15,298 nt of DNA from DAOUTY01 sp964453665 (GCA_964453665.1 CAYVQT010000071.1:1-15298), one strand, 5' to 3'; counted from the first letter of the stretch, positions 7,795 through 14,143 are shown. Notes: generated by a model from the letters alone, not told the origin. A program made the numbers and translations.

Positions 7795-7890
7795 CATTCG
7801 ACTCGCTTCGCGGGAACATGTCTTATGCGAACTCGTGGTCTCGGTTATGTAATTGGTGGAACACCATGAGCGAGCAAAGCGAGTCGAATG
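7795..7890. repeat. 96-bp element with 14-bp perfect inverted ends beside tRNA-Val
   Basis: CATTCGACTCGCTT at 7795-7808 is the exact reverse complement of AAGCGAGTCGAATG at 7877-7890, with 68 bp between them. The right end overlaps the last two bases of the tRNA CCA. No ORF of note lies inside. No T-tract follows either arm, so it is not a normal terminator. It may be a small MITE-like or palindromic dispersed element; copy number in the genome is unknown. Confidence 0.55.
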
Positions 7891-7964
7891 GTGGGCGATA
7901 CTGGATTTGAACCAGTGACCTCTGCGATGTCAACGCAGCGCTCTAACCCCTGAGCTAACCGCCC
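7889..7964 (-). tRNA. tRNA-Val (anticodon GAC)
   Basis: A 76-nt cloverleaf on the minus strand. Acceptor GGGCGGT pairs with ATCGCCC (one G-T pair), the D stem is GCTC/GAGC, the anticodon stem CTGCG/CGCAG encloses loop TTGACAT with anticodon GAC, and the T arm is ACTGG-TTCAAAT-CCAGT. Discriminator A and CCA are encoded in the DNA (7892-7889). GAC reads valine GUC and GUU codons. Confidence 0.97.
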
Positions 7965-7979
7965 TTATCATATCTTACA

Positions 7980-8008
7980 AATATAGTTCAAAGGCTAAAT
8001 TTTGTCAA
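7980..8008 (-). promoter_or_regulatory. Promoter of tRNA-Val
   Basis: TTGACA (8008-8003), 17-bp spacer, TATATT (7985-7980) on the minus strand. This is a near-consensus sigma70-type promoter that would start about 8-10 nt before the mature tRNA 5' end. Confidence 0.75.
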
Positions 8009-8016
8009 CGTCATTA

Positions 8017-8046
8017 TTGACAGTCGGGCTCGCCATGAGGTAGAAT
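8017..8046 (+). promoter_or_regulatory. Promoter of the BFN/zinc-ribbon genes
   Basis: TTGACA (8017-8022), 18-bp spacer, TAGAAT (8041-8046). The expected start is near 8053, with the ATG at 8070 behind an AGGGGG ribosome-binding site. Its -35 lies 8 bp from the -35 of the divergent tRNA promoter. Confidence 0.75.
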
Positions 8047-8069
8047 ATTAAGCACTCAGGGGGCTAAGT

Positions 8070-8597
8070 ATGCTTGAGATGACTATAGAGAGCATACGAG
8101 TGAGCATGCTCAATCATCAGCGGGTCGTGATCCTCAAGGAGAAGTCGGCGGAGCGCTATCTCCCTATCTGGATTGGGCCCGCGGAAGCTGATGCTATAGC
8201 TGTCAAGCTACAAGAGTATCAAGTGCCCCGTCCCTTGACCCACGACCTTTTGGGCAACGTTATCGGAGCTTTAGGGGCAGCGGTCAATTCTATTATTGTC
8301 TGCGATTTGCGTAACGATACTTTCTTCGCAAAGATAATCCTGGCGGTAGATGGCAAGCAGGTAGAGATCGATTCCCGCCCCAGTGATGCCATAGCCCTGG
8401 CGGTAAGGATGAAAGTACCCATCTTCGCTGAGGAAGCTGTGCTCGATAAAGCTGGTATCATTATCGACCCGGAGACTGGCAAGCCGGCTCCGTCACGGGA
8501 AATCCCGCCGGAGGAGCTTGAGAGGATGTCCGCATTCCGCGATTTCATAGAGACGCTTGATCTCTCGGACTTCGACAAGGGTAAGCCGGACGCTTAG
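8070..8597 (+). CDS. Bifunctional nuclease family protein (BFN/DUF151)
   Basis: The 175-residue cytoplasmic protein carries the whole BFN domain (about 1-135): LPIWIGPAEADAIA (31-44), RPLTHDL (54-60), LRNDTFFAKI and the diagnostic DSRPSDAIALAVR (101-113). Plant and bacterial members of this family have been described as having RNase and DNase activity, but the role in most bacteria is unsettled, so substrate assignment is inference. The acidic C-terminal tail (about 140-175) is unconserved in appearance, and the UVR motif present in some relatives is absent. The first ATG is chosen because AGGGGG lies 6 nt upstream; M4 is a weaker alternative. A strong promoter precedes it, and a small zinc-ribbon gene follows after 47 bp with its own AGGAGG site, so the two probably share a transcript. 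Confidence 0.92.
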   Translation: MLEMTIESIRVSMLNHQRVVILKEKSAERYLPIWIGPAEADAIAVKLQEYQVPRPLTHDLLGNVIGALGAAVNSIIVCDLRNDTFFAKIILAVDGKQVEIDSRPSDAIALAVRMKVPIFAEEAVLDKAGIIIDPETGKPAPSREIPPEELERMSAFRDFIETLDLSDFDKGKPDA

Positions 8598-8644
8598 GTT
8601 TGGCGCCTTCTTCGCTGGCAGCCAATTAAGGAGGATAACGGGCG

Positions 8645-8971
8645 ATGCAAGAGGCATTCTTAAGGAGGTTGTTCGCTAAGGTCAGCTGCGGTGTTTGTGG
8701 GCAGAAATACGATACGGCGAATATCAGGATTCTTGACCAGGAGGATGGTCTCTGGGTTCTGAGTGTGCATTGCAGTTCCTGTGGAACACAGGGGCTGATA
8801 GCTGCCGTTGTTCAGGAGGGCAATATCAGCGAGGTTAGCACCGAGCTTACCGAAGCCGAATACACAAGGTTTACCAGTTCTGGAGCGGTGGGAATGGACG
8901 ATGTTATTGAAATGCACGGTTTTTTGAAGGAGTTTGACGGAGACTTCTCCGGTTTGTTTTCTGAGGAGTAG
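8645..8971 (+). CDS. Small zinc-ribbon protein of unknown function
   Basis: A 108-residue protein with two CXXC knuckles, C15-GV-C18 and C43-SS-C46, separated by 24 residues. This is a standard spacing for a zinc ribbon, with hydrophobic strands between the pairs (NIRIL, WVLSVHC). The acidic C-terminal half ends in DVIEMHGFLKEFDGDFSGLF. No catalytic motif, signal peptide or membrane segment is visible. It has a strong ribosome-binding site (AAGGAGG, about 10 nt before the ATG) and sits directly after the BFN gene and before a strong terminator, so it probably works with or is co-regulated with BFN. It could bind nucleic acid or a protein partner; I do not recognise a characterised homologue. 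Confidence 0.85.
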   Translation: MQEAFLRRLFAKVSCGVCGQKYDTANIRILDQEDGLWVLSVHCSSCGTQGLIAAVVQEGNISEVSTELTEAEYTRFTSSGAVGMDDVIEMHGFLKEFDGDFSGLFSEE

Positions 8972-9014
8972 AAATCCTTCTGGCACTGATAACGGTGGAG
9001 AGGAAGGAAGCACA

Positions 9015-9050
9015 TTGAAAAGCCCAAGCCATTTGGCTTGGGCTTTTCAA
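9015..9050. terminator. Strong hairpin terminator, probably bidirectional
   Basis: A perfect 16-bp stem, TTGAAAAGCCCAAGCC (9015-9030) with its reverse complement at 9035-9050, and a 4-base ATTT loop. The GC-rich core is flanked by an A-tract and a T-tract inside the stem, the usual layout of a two-way terminator. It closes the BFN/zinc-ribbon transcript 43 bp after the stop. Confidence 0.85.
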
Positions 9051-9087
9051 TAGGCAGAAGCACTGGCTTGGCATCGGGGGGTTACGT

Positions 9088-9693
9088 GTGATTGTTATCG
9101 GGCTTACGGGGGGAATCGCCAGCGGGAAGAGCACTGTATCCGAGGTGCTGTCTGGGCTGGGAGCGGTGGTGATCGATGCCGATAAGATAGGGCATGAGGC
9201 CTTTCGCTCCAGCACTGATATCCGGCAGGCGGTGGTAGCTGCCTTCGGGAACGACATCCTGGACCGGAACGGGGAGATCGACCGGGGTAAGCTCGCTGAT
9301 GCCGTATTCAAAGACCCCGAGGCTCTTCAGCAACTCAACGGTATAATGCATCCCATAATGCGCAGGATAGTTGAGCAGAGAATCGAAGAACTGCGCGGCC
9401 AGGAGGTAGGAGTTGTGGTTTTAGAGGCTGCGCTGCTTATCGAGGCCAACTGGATTGACCTCGTGGACCGGGTCTGGGTTGTAGCAGCCCCGGAATCCGA
9501 TGTGATCAATCGTCTCATTAGCCAGAAGGGGTTTACTGAGGAGCAAGCAAGAGCCCGTATCAACGCCCAAATGCCTGCGGCGCAGAAGTCGAGGCACGCA
9601 GATGCGGTTATTGAAAACGATTCCGACCTCTATATGCTCAAAAAGCGGGTCGATGCGCTCTGGCAGAGGCTTCAGTCCATAGAGAACAATTAG
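9088..9693 (+). CDS. coaE: Dephospho-CoA kinase CoaE
   Basis: Last step of coenzyme A synthesis: ATP-dependent phosphorylation of the 3'-hydroxyl of dephospho-CoA. The 201 residues match the family. The P-loop GGIASGKST (8-16) is followed by VIDADKIGHEA (28-38), where D32 corresponds to the substrate-binding aspartate, then GIMHP (85-89), VVLEAALLIEANW (110-122) and the lid region QKGFTEEQARARINAQMP (146-163). The start is GTG at 9088, with GGGGGG about 7 nt upstream; the family N-terminus begins exactly there. It lies just downstream of the terminator at 9015-9050, so it should have its own promoter, which I could not identify convincingly. The Nudix gene begins 10 bp after its stop. Confidence 0.97.
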   Translation: MIVIGLTGGIASGKSTVSEVLSGLGAVVIDADKIGHEAFRSSTDIRQAVVAAFGNDILDRNGEIDRGKLADAVFKDPEALQQLNGIMHPIMRRIVEQRIEELRGQEVGVVVLEAALLIEANWIDLVDRVWVVAAPESDVINRLISQKGFTEEQARARINAQMPAAQKSRHADAVIENDSDLYMLKKRVDALWQRLQSIENN

Positions 9694-9703
9694 GATGGCT
9701 TAG

Positions 9704-10282
9704 GTGTTGACTGAAGGAGCACCCTGGAAGCAAAGAATCGGGGAAATTCTGTCCCGGAGAAAGAGGAAGGTGGTAACCAGGGCCGGTTTTAGACCTGCGG
9801 CTGTGCTGGTGCCTGTCTACGAAAAGGTGGAAGAGCACTACATCGTCCTTACCAAGAGGACAAGCTGGATGCAGTATCACAAAGGTCAGGTATCATTCCC
9901 CGGGGGGGCCTATGATGAGGATGACGGCGACCTTGAGGCCACCGCACTTAGGGAGGCTTATGAGGAGATCGGAGTTCGTGCCGAGGACGTTGAGCTTCTG
10001 GGTAATTTGGATGACCAGGCGACGCTCACCAGCCACTTCATCATTACCCCTTTTGTCGGCGCTATTCCCTATCCGTACGATTTCAGAGTGAATCGAAAGG
10101 AAGTCGAAGACCTGATTGAAGCGCCTGTAGCAGCGCTCTTAGACCCCGCTTGCTTCAGTACTCATACGCCGGACTCCGAAGGTAGGCTTCATCCCTGGAG
10201 TTACTATCGCTGCGGCAACTACGAGGTAACGGGGATTACTGCAATAATACTGAGGCAATTTCTGGATTTGATTTTCAGTTGA
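9704..10282 (+). CDS. Nudix hydrolase, CoA pyrophosphatase type
   Basis: Likely hydrolyses CoA or its derivatives to phosphopantetheine and 3',5'-ADP. The 192-residue protein carries the CoA-specific signature upstream of the Nudix box, VLTKRTSWMQYHKGQVSFPG (48-67), and the catalytic helix TALREAYEEIGV (80-91) with the metal-binding glutamates. This combination is that of the NudL/Nudt7 (UPF0035) subfamily rather than a general MutT. The start is GTG at 9704 (TTG at 9707 is an alternative), with an AGGA site near 9694. It follows coaE by 10 bp, so a CoA-making and a CoA-degrading enzyme share a transcript. It ends 12 bp from the convergent cinA stop, with no room for a separate terminator. 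Confidence 0.9.
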   Translation: MLTEGAPWKQRIGEILSRRKRKVVTRAGFRPAAVLVPVYEKVEEHYIVLTKRTSWMQYHKGQVSFPGGAYDEDDGDLEATALREAYEEIGVRAEDVELLGNLDDQATLTSHFIITPFVGAIPYPYDFRVNRKEVEDLIEAPVAALLDPACFSTHTPDSEGRLHPWSYYRCGNYEVTGITAIILRQFLDLIFS

Positions 10283-10293
10283 AGTGGGTCAGG

Positions 10294-11526
10294 CTATTCC
10301 CAGTCTAGTAAGAGTTGCCTTAGCTTGAAAAGCGCGGAGTAAACCGCACGGCGCTTCACCTCGGGCCGCCTTGGTGGGTACTGTGTGGAGAGAGCGCTTC
10401 TTTTTCCTTCTGCATCGATAGCGATATGAACTGTGCCCACGGGCTTTCCTTCGACCTCATCCGGGCCCGCGACCCCTGTGACGCCGATACCGATATCAGC
10501 ACCCAGCCTGAGGCGCGCTGCTTTGGCCATAGCTGCCGCTACTTCCGGGGCCACGGTCCCCTTTTGGGACAGCAGCGTTGCGTCGACTCCGAAAGCAGCT
10601 TTCATCTCCGCTGAGTAGGCAACCAGCCCGCCCTTAAAGTAGTCGGAGCTTCCCGGCACATCGGTTATAGTGCTGGCCAGGAGTCCGCCGGTACAGGACT
10701 CCATAGTAGCCAGGCTCAGGCTTCTTTCCCCGAGCATAGTGCCGACCAGGCCTTCCAGAGTATCCTCATCGTATCCCCAGATGGCAAAGCCCAAAATTTT
10801 GTGCAGCTCCTTTTCCACTTCGGCGATCATCATCTCCGCCTTTGACCGCTCCCGGTCTTTGGCGGTGAGGCGGAGCTGTATACTGTCGAGCTTTGCGTAG
10901 ACTGCGAGTGTCGGGTTTGTTGAAGATAGAAAGGGGCTCACCATCTCGTCTACTTTAGCCTCGGTCAGCCCCAGCGTTTTTATAGTACGCGAGATAATCA
11001 CCTCGCCGCTCAGCTTGCGTTTGAGTTCGGGCCTTATCTCGATTTCCCACATTTGCTGCATTTCACCCGGCGGGCCGGGCATGGCCAGGATTGTCTTCCC
11101 TTCGTGTTCCACCCACCATCCGGGAGCGGTCCCACGTTGATTGGGGATGGCGCGAGCCGAGGGTATCAGATACGCCTGCCTGATATTGCGTTCAGGCATC
11201 TCGTAGCCTATCTTTTGAAACATGCTTCTGAGCCACTGCTCGATCTCGGCGTCAACCCTCATCTCTTCGCCGACCAGATTGGCGATAGCCTCGCGGGTCA
11301 CGTCATCGTCTGTCGGCCCCAGGCCTCCCGTGGTAATGACGAGTTCCGAACGCTCGCAGGCCTGCTTCAGTGCATCTACCAGCCTGTTGCAGTTATCGCC
11401 CACCTGGGTAATCCTGTGGAGGTCGATACCCAGAGCGGGCAGCTCGGAGGCAAGGTGCTGTGCATTGGTATCCGTTATCTGGCCCAGAAGGAGCTCTGTC
11501 CCGATGGAGATGATCTCAGCCTTCAT
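10294..11526 (-). CDS. cinA: CinA: two-domain pyridine-nucleotide recycling enzyme
   Basis: A 410-residue protein with both CinA domains. The N-terminal MoaB/MogA-like COG1058 domain (1-170) has IGTELLLGQITDTN (8-21) and TTGGLGPTDDDVT (65-77); in characterised homologues it is an ADP-ribose pyrophosphatase. The C-terminal PncC domain (about 250-410) has MESCTGG (275-281) with the nucleophile-region serine S277 and GVTGVAGP (348-355); it deamidates nicotinamide mononucleotide to nicotinate mononucleotide. The name came from competence-induced genes in other bacteria, but no recA or competence gene is seen here. The ATG at 11526 has AAGGA about 8 nt upstream. It is convergent with the Nudix gene and lies 301 bp downstream of thi4. 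Confidence 0.96.
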   Translation of the reverse strand: MKAEIISIGTELLLGQITDTNAQHLASELPALGIDLHRITQVGDNCNRLVDALKQACERSELVITTGGLGPTDDDVTREAIANLVGEEMRVDAEIEQWLRSMFQKIGYEMPERNIRQAYLIPSARAIPNQRGTAPGWWVEHEGKTILAMPGPPGEMQQMWEIEIRPELKRKLSGEVIISRTIKTLGLTEAKVDEMVSPFLSSTNPTLAVYAKLDSIQLRLTAKDRERSKAEMMIAEVEKELHKILGFAIWGYDEDTLEGLVGTMLGERSLSLATMESCTGGLLASTITDVPGSSDYFKGGLVAYSAEMKAAFGVDATLLSQKGTVAPEVAAAMAKAARLRLGADIGIGVTGVAGPDEVEGKPVGTVHIAIDAEGKRSALSTQYPPRRPEVKRRAVYSALFKLRQLLLDWE

Positions 11527-11539
11527 GCTTTATTCCTTT

Positions 11540-11566
11540 ACTCCTCTCCTACCAGGGGAGGGGGAA
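11540..11566 (-). repeat. Imperfect hairpin in the cinA leader
   Basis: On the minus strand CTCCCCT and AGGAGAG flank a 3-base loop (six of seven pairs), just upstream of the AAAGGA ribosome-binding site of cinA. It may influence cinA translation or be a leftover repeat; no function can be assigned. Confidence 0.3.
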
Positions 11567-11678
11567 CTTAAGCTAAGTTTTAAAGAGCTTTGGGTCTCTT
11601 TACTTAGAATCTATCGTGCTGATTGCCAACCGCACTACTTAGGAATGAGAATAGTGCTTTCTTATCGCAACTATGTCT

Positions 11679-11744
11679 GTCATTCCTGCGGAAGCAGGAA
11701 TCCAAAAGGGGGTGGATGTGGATTCCCGCCTGCGCGGGAATGAC
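11679..11744. repeat. Pair of dRS3-like palindromes forming a larger inverted repeat
   Basis: Hairpin 1 (11682-11701) is ATTCCTGC-GGAA-GCAGGAAT; hairpin 2 (11722-11741) is ATTCCCGC-CTGC-GCGGGAAT. The second fits the ATTCCC-N8-GGGAAT pattern of the neisserial dRS3 repeat exactly. The two are also inverted relative to each other, with outer GTCATTCC/GGAATGAC matching and 22 of 26 positions agreeing arm to arm when one flanking base is included on each side. This is a typical intergenic dispersed element; copy number cannot be judged here. Confidence 0.75.
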
Positions 11745-11753
11745 AAAGAAAGT

Positions 11754-11788
11754 ATAAGGTGGTTGTAATGAAACAGAACCCACCTTAT
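11754..11788 (-). terminator. Terminator-like hairpin after the thiC-thi4 operon
   Basis: ATAAGGTGG (11754-11762) and CCACCTTAT (11780-11788) form a perfect 9-bp stem with a 17-base loop, extendable by two pairs with one bulge. On the minus strand it is followed by ACTTTCTTTG, a poor T-tract. It lies 40 bp beyond the thi4 stop. A third copy of CACCTTAT is at 11813-11820. Confidence 0.4.
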
Positions 11789-11827
11789 TGAACCAAAAAG
11801 AGAGCTTTGGCGCACCTTATAGTATAC

Positions 11828-12622
11828 TCAGGATGCCCCGGCTTTTTTGAGTATCTCCAAAGTGACCTGGGCGGCCTTCTTTCCCGAGAGAAGCATGGCG
11901 CCGAAGGTAGGGCCCATGCGAGGCAGTCCGTAGTATGCGCCCACCGCCATGCCCGTTACAACCAGGCCGGGGTGGACCTCTCCGGTGTGCTCTACGACTG
12001 CGTCCTCAGATTTATCAATCCACAGGGCTCCCTCACCCTTAAGCTCGAGCAGTTTTCGCTTTTCCAGCTTCTTTATCACCACGGCATCGTGTCCGGTGGC
12101 GTCTATAACTACCCTGGCCTCCAGCAGCACGGGATCGAGAGCCGCCATCTCCCTGGGCAGGTGGGCGATCGGGCTCCAGTTGATAACTATTCCTGCGATC
12201 CGATTGTTCTCGTGCAGTATTATGTCTTCGAGCAGTGTCAGGTTGAAAAATTTGACTCCGGCATCGTAAGCGGCGGCGATGGCCCTTGCGCAGGCATGTG
12301 GGGCATCTGCTACATATAACCCGTCTATGGCCTTCTCATAGGGCACACCCAGCTCGTCCAGGACCTCCTGGGCGGGCTCTCTCAACGTAAGTTTATTCAT
12401 GAAATAGCCGCCGATCCAGAATCCCCCGCCGAGGTAGTTGTTTCTTTCCACTATAACCACCTTGATACCGGTCCTGGCCAGCTCCTTTCCCGCTATCAAC
12501 CCGCTGGGCCCGCCTCCGACGATGATGACATCGCTCTCTGCATACTCCTCAAACTGGCGCAGATAGCTGCCCACAATGGCGCGTGTAACGTCGCTTTCTC
12601 TTACGGGATGGAACAGCGGCAT
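11828..12622 (-). CDS. thi4: Thi4-type ADP-thiazole synthase, probably sulfide-dependent
   Basis: Makes the thiazole half of thiamine, as ADP-thiazole, from NAD, glycine and sulfur. The 264-residue protein has the dinucleotide-binding VIIVGGGPSGLIAGKELA (32-49) and VVIVERNNYLGGGFWIGG (55-72), the TGHD motif (176-179), and the C-terminal GMAVGAYYGLPRMGPTFGAM signature (from about 224). In yeast and plant Thi4 a cysteine seven residues after TGHD gives up its sulfur once; here that position is L186. The only cysteine in the protein is C111, outside the motif. I infer a catalytic, free-sulfide-using enzyme of the archaeal type, consistent with an anaerobe. It starts 26 bp after thiC with a GGAGG site about 9 nt before the ATG and shares the TPP riboswitch. 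A ribulose-1,5-bisphosphate synthase role, known for some archaeal relatives, is less likely in this context. Confidence 0.93.
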   Translation of the reverse strand: MPLFHPVRESDVTRAIVGSYLRQFEEYAESDVIIVGGGPSGLIAGKELARTGIKVVIVERNNYLGGGFWIGGYFMNKLTLREPAQEVLDELGVPYEKAIDGLYVADAPHACARAIAAAYDAGVKFFNLTLLEDIILHENNRIAGIVINWSPIAHLPREMAALDPVLLEARVVIDATGHDAVVIKKLEKRKLLELKGEGALWIDKSEDAVVEHTGEVHPGLVVTGMAVGAYYGLPRMGPTFGAMLLSGKKAAQVTLEILKKAGAS

Positions 12623-12648
12623 TTTCTATACCTCCGATGATAACATAG

Positions 12649-13944
12649 CTAGCAGCGTCCGGGAGTGGTGCCGAGATACTGGGCGACCAGTTCCATGGCG
12701 CAGTACTGTCCGCACATACTGCAACCCGAGCCCGAGGTATCGTGCTGCGTGCGTGCTTTGCCCGCTCTCCCGGGATCAAGGGCGAGCTTTATCTGTTCCT
12801 GCCAGTCAAGGTTCTTGCGGGCAAGGGACATTTTCAGGTCCCAGTCAAGAGCGCCCTTCACGCCTTTTACGATGTCACCGGCGTGTGCGGCAAGCCGGGT
12901 CGCCAGCACGCCCTCTCTGACATCGTCAGGTTCGGGGAGAGAAAGGTGCTCTGAAGGAGTGACGTAACAAAGGTAGTCTGCGCCATATGCGGCGGCGATG
13001 GCCCCGCCGATTGCGGCAGTAATGTGGTCATAGCCGGCGCCGATATCGGTCACCAGTGGGCCCAGCACGTAGAAAGGCGCACCTTTACAGACCAGCTTCT
13101 CCAGTTGTACGTTGGCTGCGATTTGATCCAGAGGTACATGCCCCGGTCCCTCGACCATCACCTGCACTCCGGCCGCACGGCTCTGTTCCACCAGTTCTCC
13201 AATCGTTAACAGTTCCTCAATCTGGGGGCGGTCTGAAGCGTCTGCCAGGCTCCCCGGACGCAGCCCGTCACCCAGGCTGAGTGTTACGTCGTGCCTGCGG
13301 GCGATGTCCAATAAGCGGTCGTAGTGCTCATATAGAGGGTTCTCCTGCTCGTTGTGCAGCATCCAGCCGATTACGAAAGCCCCGCCTCTGGAGACTACGT
13401 CTGTAACCCTTGGCGATTGCCTTAGACGGTTCACTGCCTTCTGAGTTACGCCGCAGTGGACTGTCATGAAATCGACTCCATCTTCAGCCTGCTCCTCGAT
13501 TACGGCGAAGAGATGGTCGACCGGCATGGACACTATTGCCCCCCACTTTTCTATGGCCTCTATCCCCGCCTGGTAGAGGGGGACCGTGCCCAGGGGGAGG
13601 GAGGTCGAGGCGATGATGGCACGGCGAATGGCGTTGATATCGCCGCCGGTGCTCAGGTCCATGACTGTGTCGGCCCGGGCAGAGGCTGCTGCCTGAAGCT
13701 TCTCCATCTCAGTATTTACGTCGCCGTAGTCAGAGGAGGTCCCGATATTTGCATTGACCTTTGTGCGCAGAGCCTTTCCTATGCCGCAGGGCTCCAGTCT
13801 CTTGTGGTTTATATTGGCCGGGATAACTACGGAGCCATCGGCTACCATCTCGCACACCGTTTTGGGGTCGATTCCCTCCTTCTGGGCGACAAACCTTATC
13901 GCTTTAGATAAGGTGCCCTCGCGCGCCAGTTCCAACTGAGTCAC
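12649..13944 (-). CDS. thiC: Phosphomethylpyrimidine synthase ThiC
   Basis: Radical-SAM enzyme converting aminoimidazole ribotide to HMP phosphate, the pyrimidine half of thiamine. The 431 residues correspond to the short bacterial/archaeal form, without the long N-terminal domain of the E. coli protein. Landmarks: KVNANIGTSSD (62-72), DTVMDLSTGGD (92-102), DFMTVHCGV (158-166), LGDGLRPG (224-231), VMVEGPGHVPLDQI (262-275) and LGPLVTDIGAGYDH (294-307). The iron-sulfur motif at the C-terminus is C408-SM-C411-GQY-C415, a CX2CX3C spacing instead of the CX2CX4C usual in long ThiC. The start is GTG at 13944, with AAGGGGG about 6 nt upstream. The gene is preceded by a TPP riboswitch and terminator, so it is switched off when thiamine is plentiful. 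Confidence 0.98.
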   Translation of the reverse strand: MTQLELAREGTLSKAIRFVAQKEGIDPKTVCEMVADGSVVIPANINHKRLEPCGIGKALRTKVNANIGTSSDYGDVNTEMEKLQAAASARADTVMDLSTGGDINAIRRAIIASTSLPLGTVPLYQAGIEAIEKWGAIVSMPVDHLFAVIEEQAEDGVDFMTVHCGVTQKAVNRLRQSPRVTDVVSRGGAFVIGWMLHNEQENPLYEHYDRLLDIARRHDVTLSLGDGLRPGSLADASDRPQIEELLTIGELVEQSRAAGVQVMVEGPGHVPLDQIAANVQLEKLVCKGAPFYVLGPLVTDIGAGYDHITAAIGGAIAAAYGADYLCYVTPSEHLSLPEPDDVREGVLATRLAAHAGDIVKGVKGALDWDLKMSLARKNLDWQEQIKLALDPGRAGKARTQHDTSGSGCSMCGQYCAMELVAQYLGTTPGRC

Positions 13945-13960
13945 TCTAATCCCCCTTAAG

Positions 13961-13989
13961 AAGAAAAACCGCGAACCCAGGTTCGCGGT
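13961..13989 (-). terminator. Riboswitch-controlled intrinsic terminator upstream of thiC
   Basis: On the minus strand ACCGCGAACC and GGTTCGCGGT form a 9-10 bp GC-rich stem, immediately followed by TTTTTCTTCTT. It lies between the TPP aptamer and the thiC start, the usual expression platform for transcription attenuation. Confidence 0.88.
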
Positions 13990-13997
13990 GACTCTTT

Positions 13998-14100
13998 ATC
14001 CAAAGCACTCGCTTCCCTACGCTCGAATTACCGAGTTCAGGTTCCAAGGGTTGGTGGCAACGCCACCTCTCAGCCTCTGAGCCCCCCCAGCGGTTCGCTA
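13998..14100 (-). ncRNA. TPP riboswitch (THI element)
   Basis: Read on the minus strand, the conserved landmarks occur in order: GGGGGGG near the 5' side, CTGAGA of the pyrimidine-binding loop, a GGTGGC-GTT-GCCACC side hairpin, ACCCTTGGAACCTGA, a small stem (CTCGGTAATTCGAG) and CGTAGGGAAGCG. P1 can be closed by CGCT with AGCG. The aptamer senses thiamine pyrophosphate; with the terminator downstream it should stop transcription of thiC-thi4 when TPP is bound. Confidence 0.95.
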
Positions 14101-14114
14101 TTCAATCTTATCCA

Positions 14115-14143
14115 ACTATACATCAAATCCTGTTTAAATGCAA
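14115..14143 (-). promoter_or_regulatory. Promoter of the thiC-thi4 operon
   Basis: TTGCAT (14143-14138), 17-bp spacer, TATAGT (14120-14115) on the minus strand; the -10 matches five of six positions. Transcription would start near 14108, just before the riboswitch aptamer, which supports the call. Confidence 0.65.

Noticed and set aside
7656..7888. T-box riboswitch controlling thrS
   Set aside because: No T-box consensus (AGGGTGGNACCGCG-like) and no intrinsic terminator were found between the tRNA gene and thrS on the minus strand.
11222..11743. 173-codon plus-strand open frame running from cinA into the intergenic repeats
   Set aside because: Antisense to cinA, then reads through the dRS3-like palindromes; no domain or start signals.
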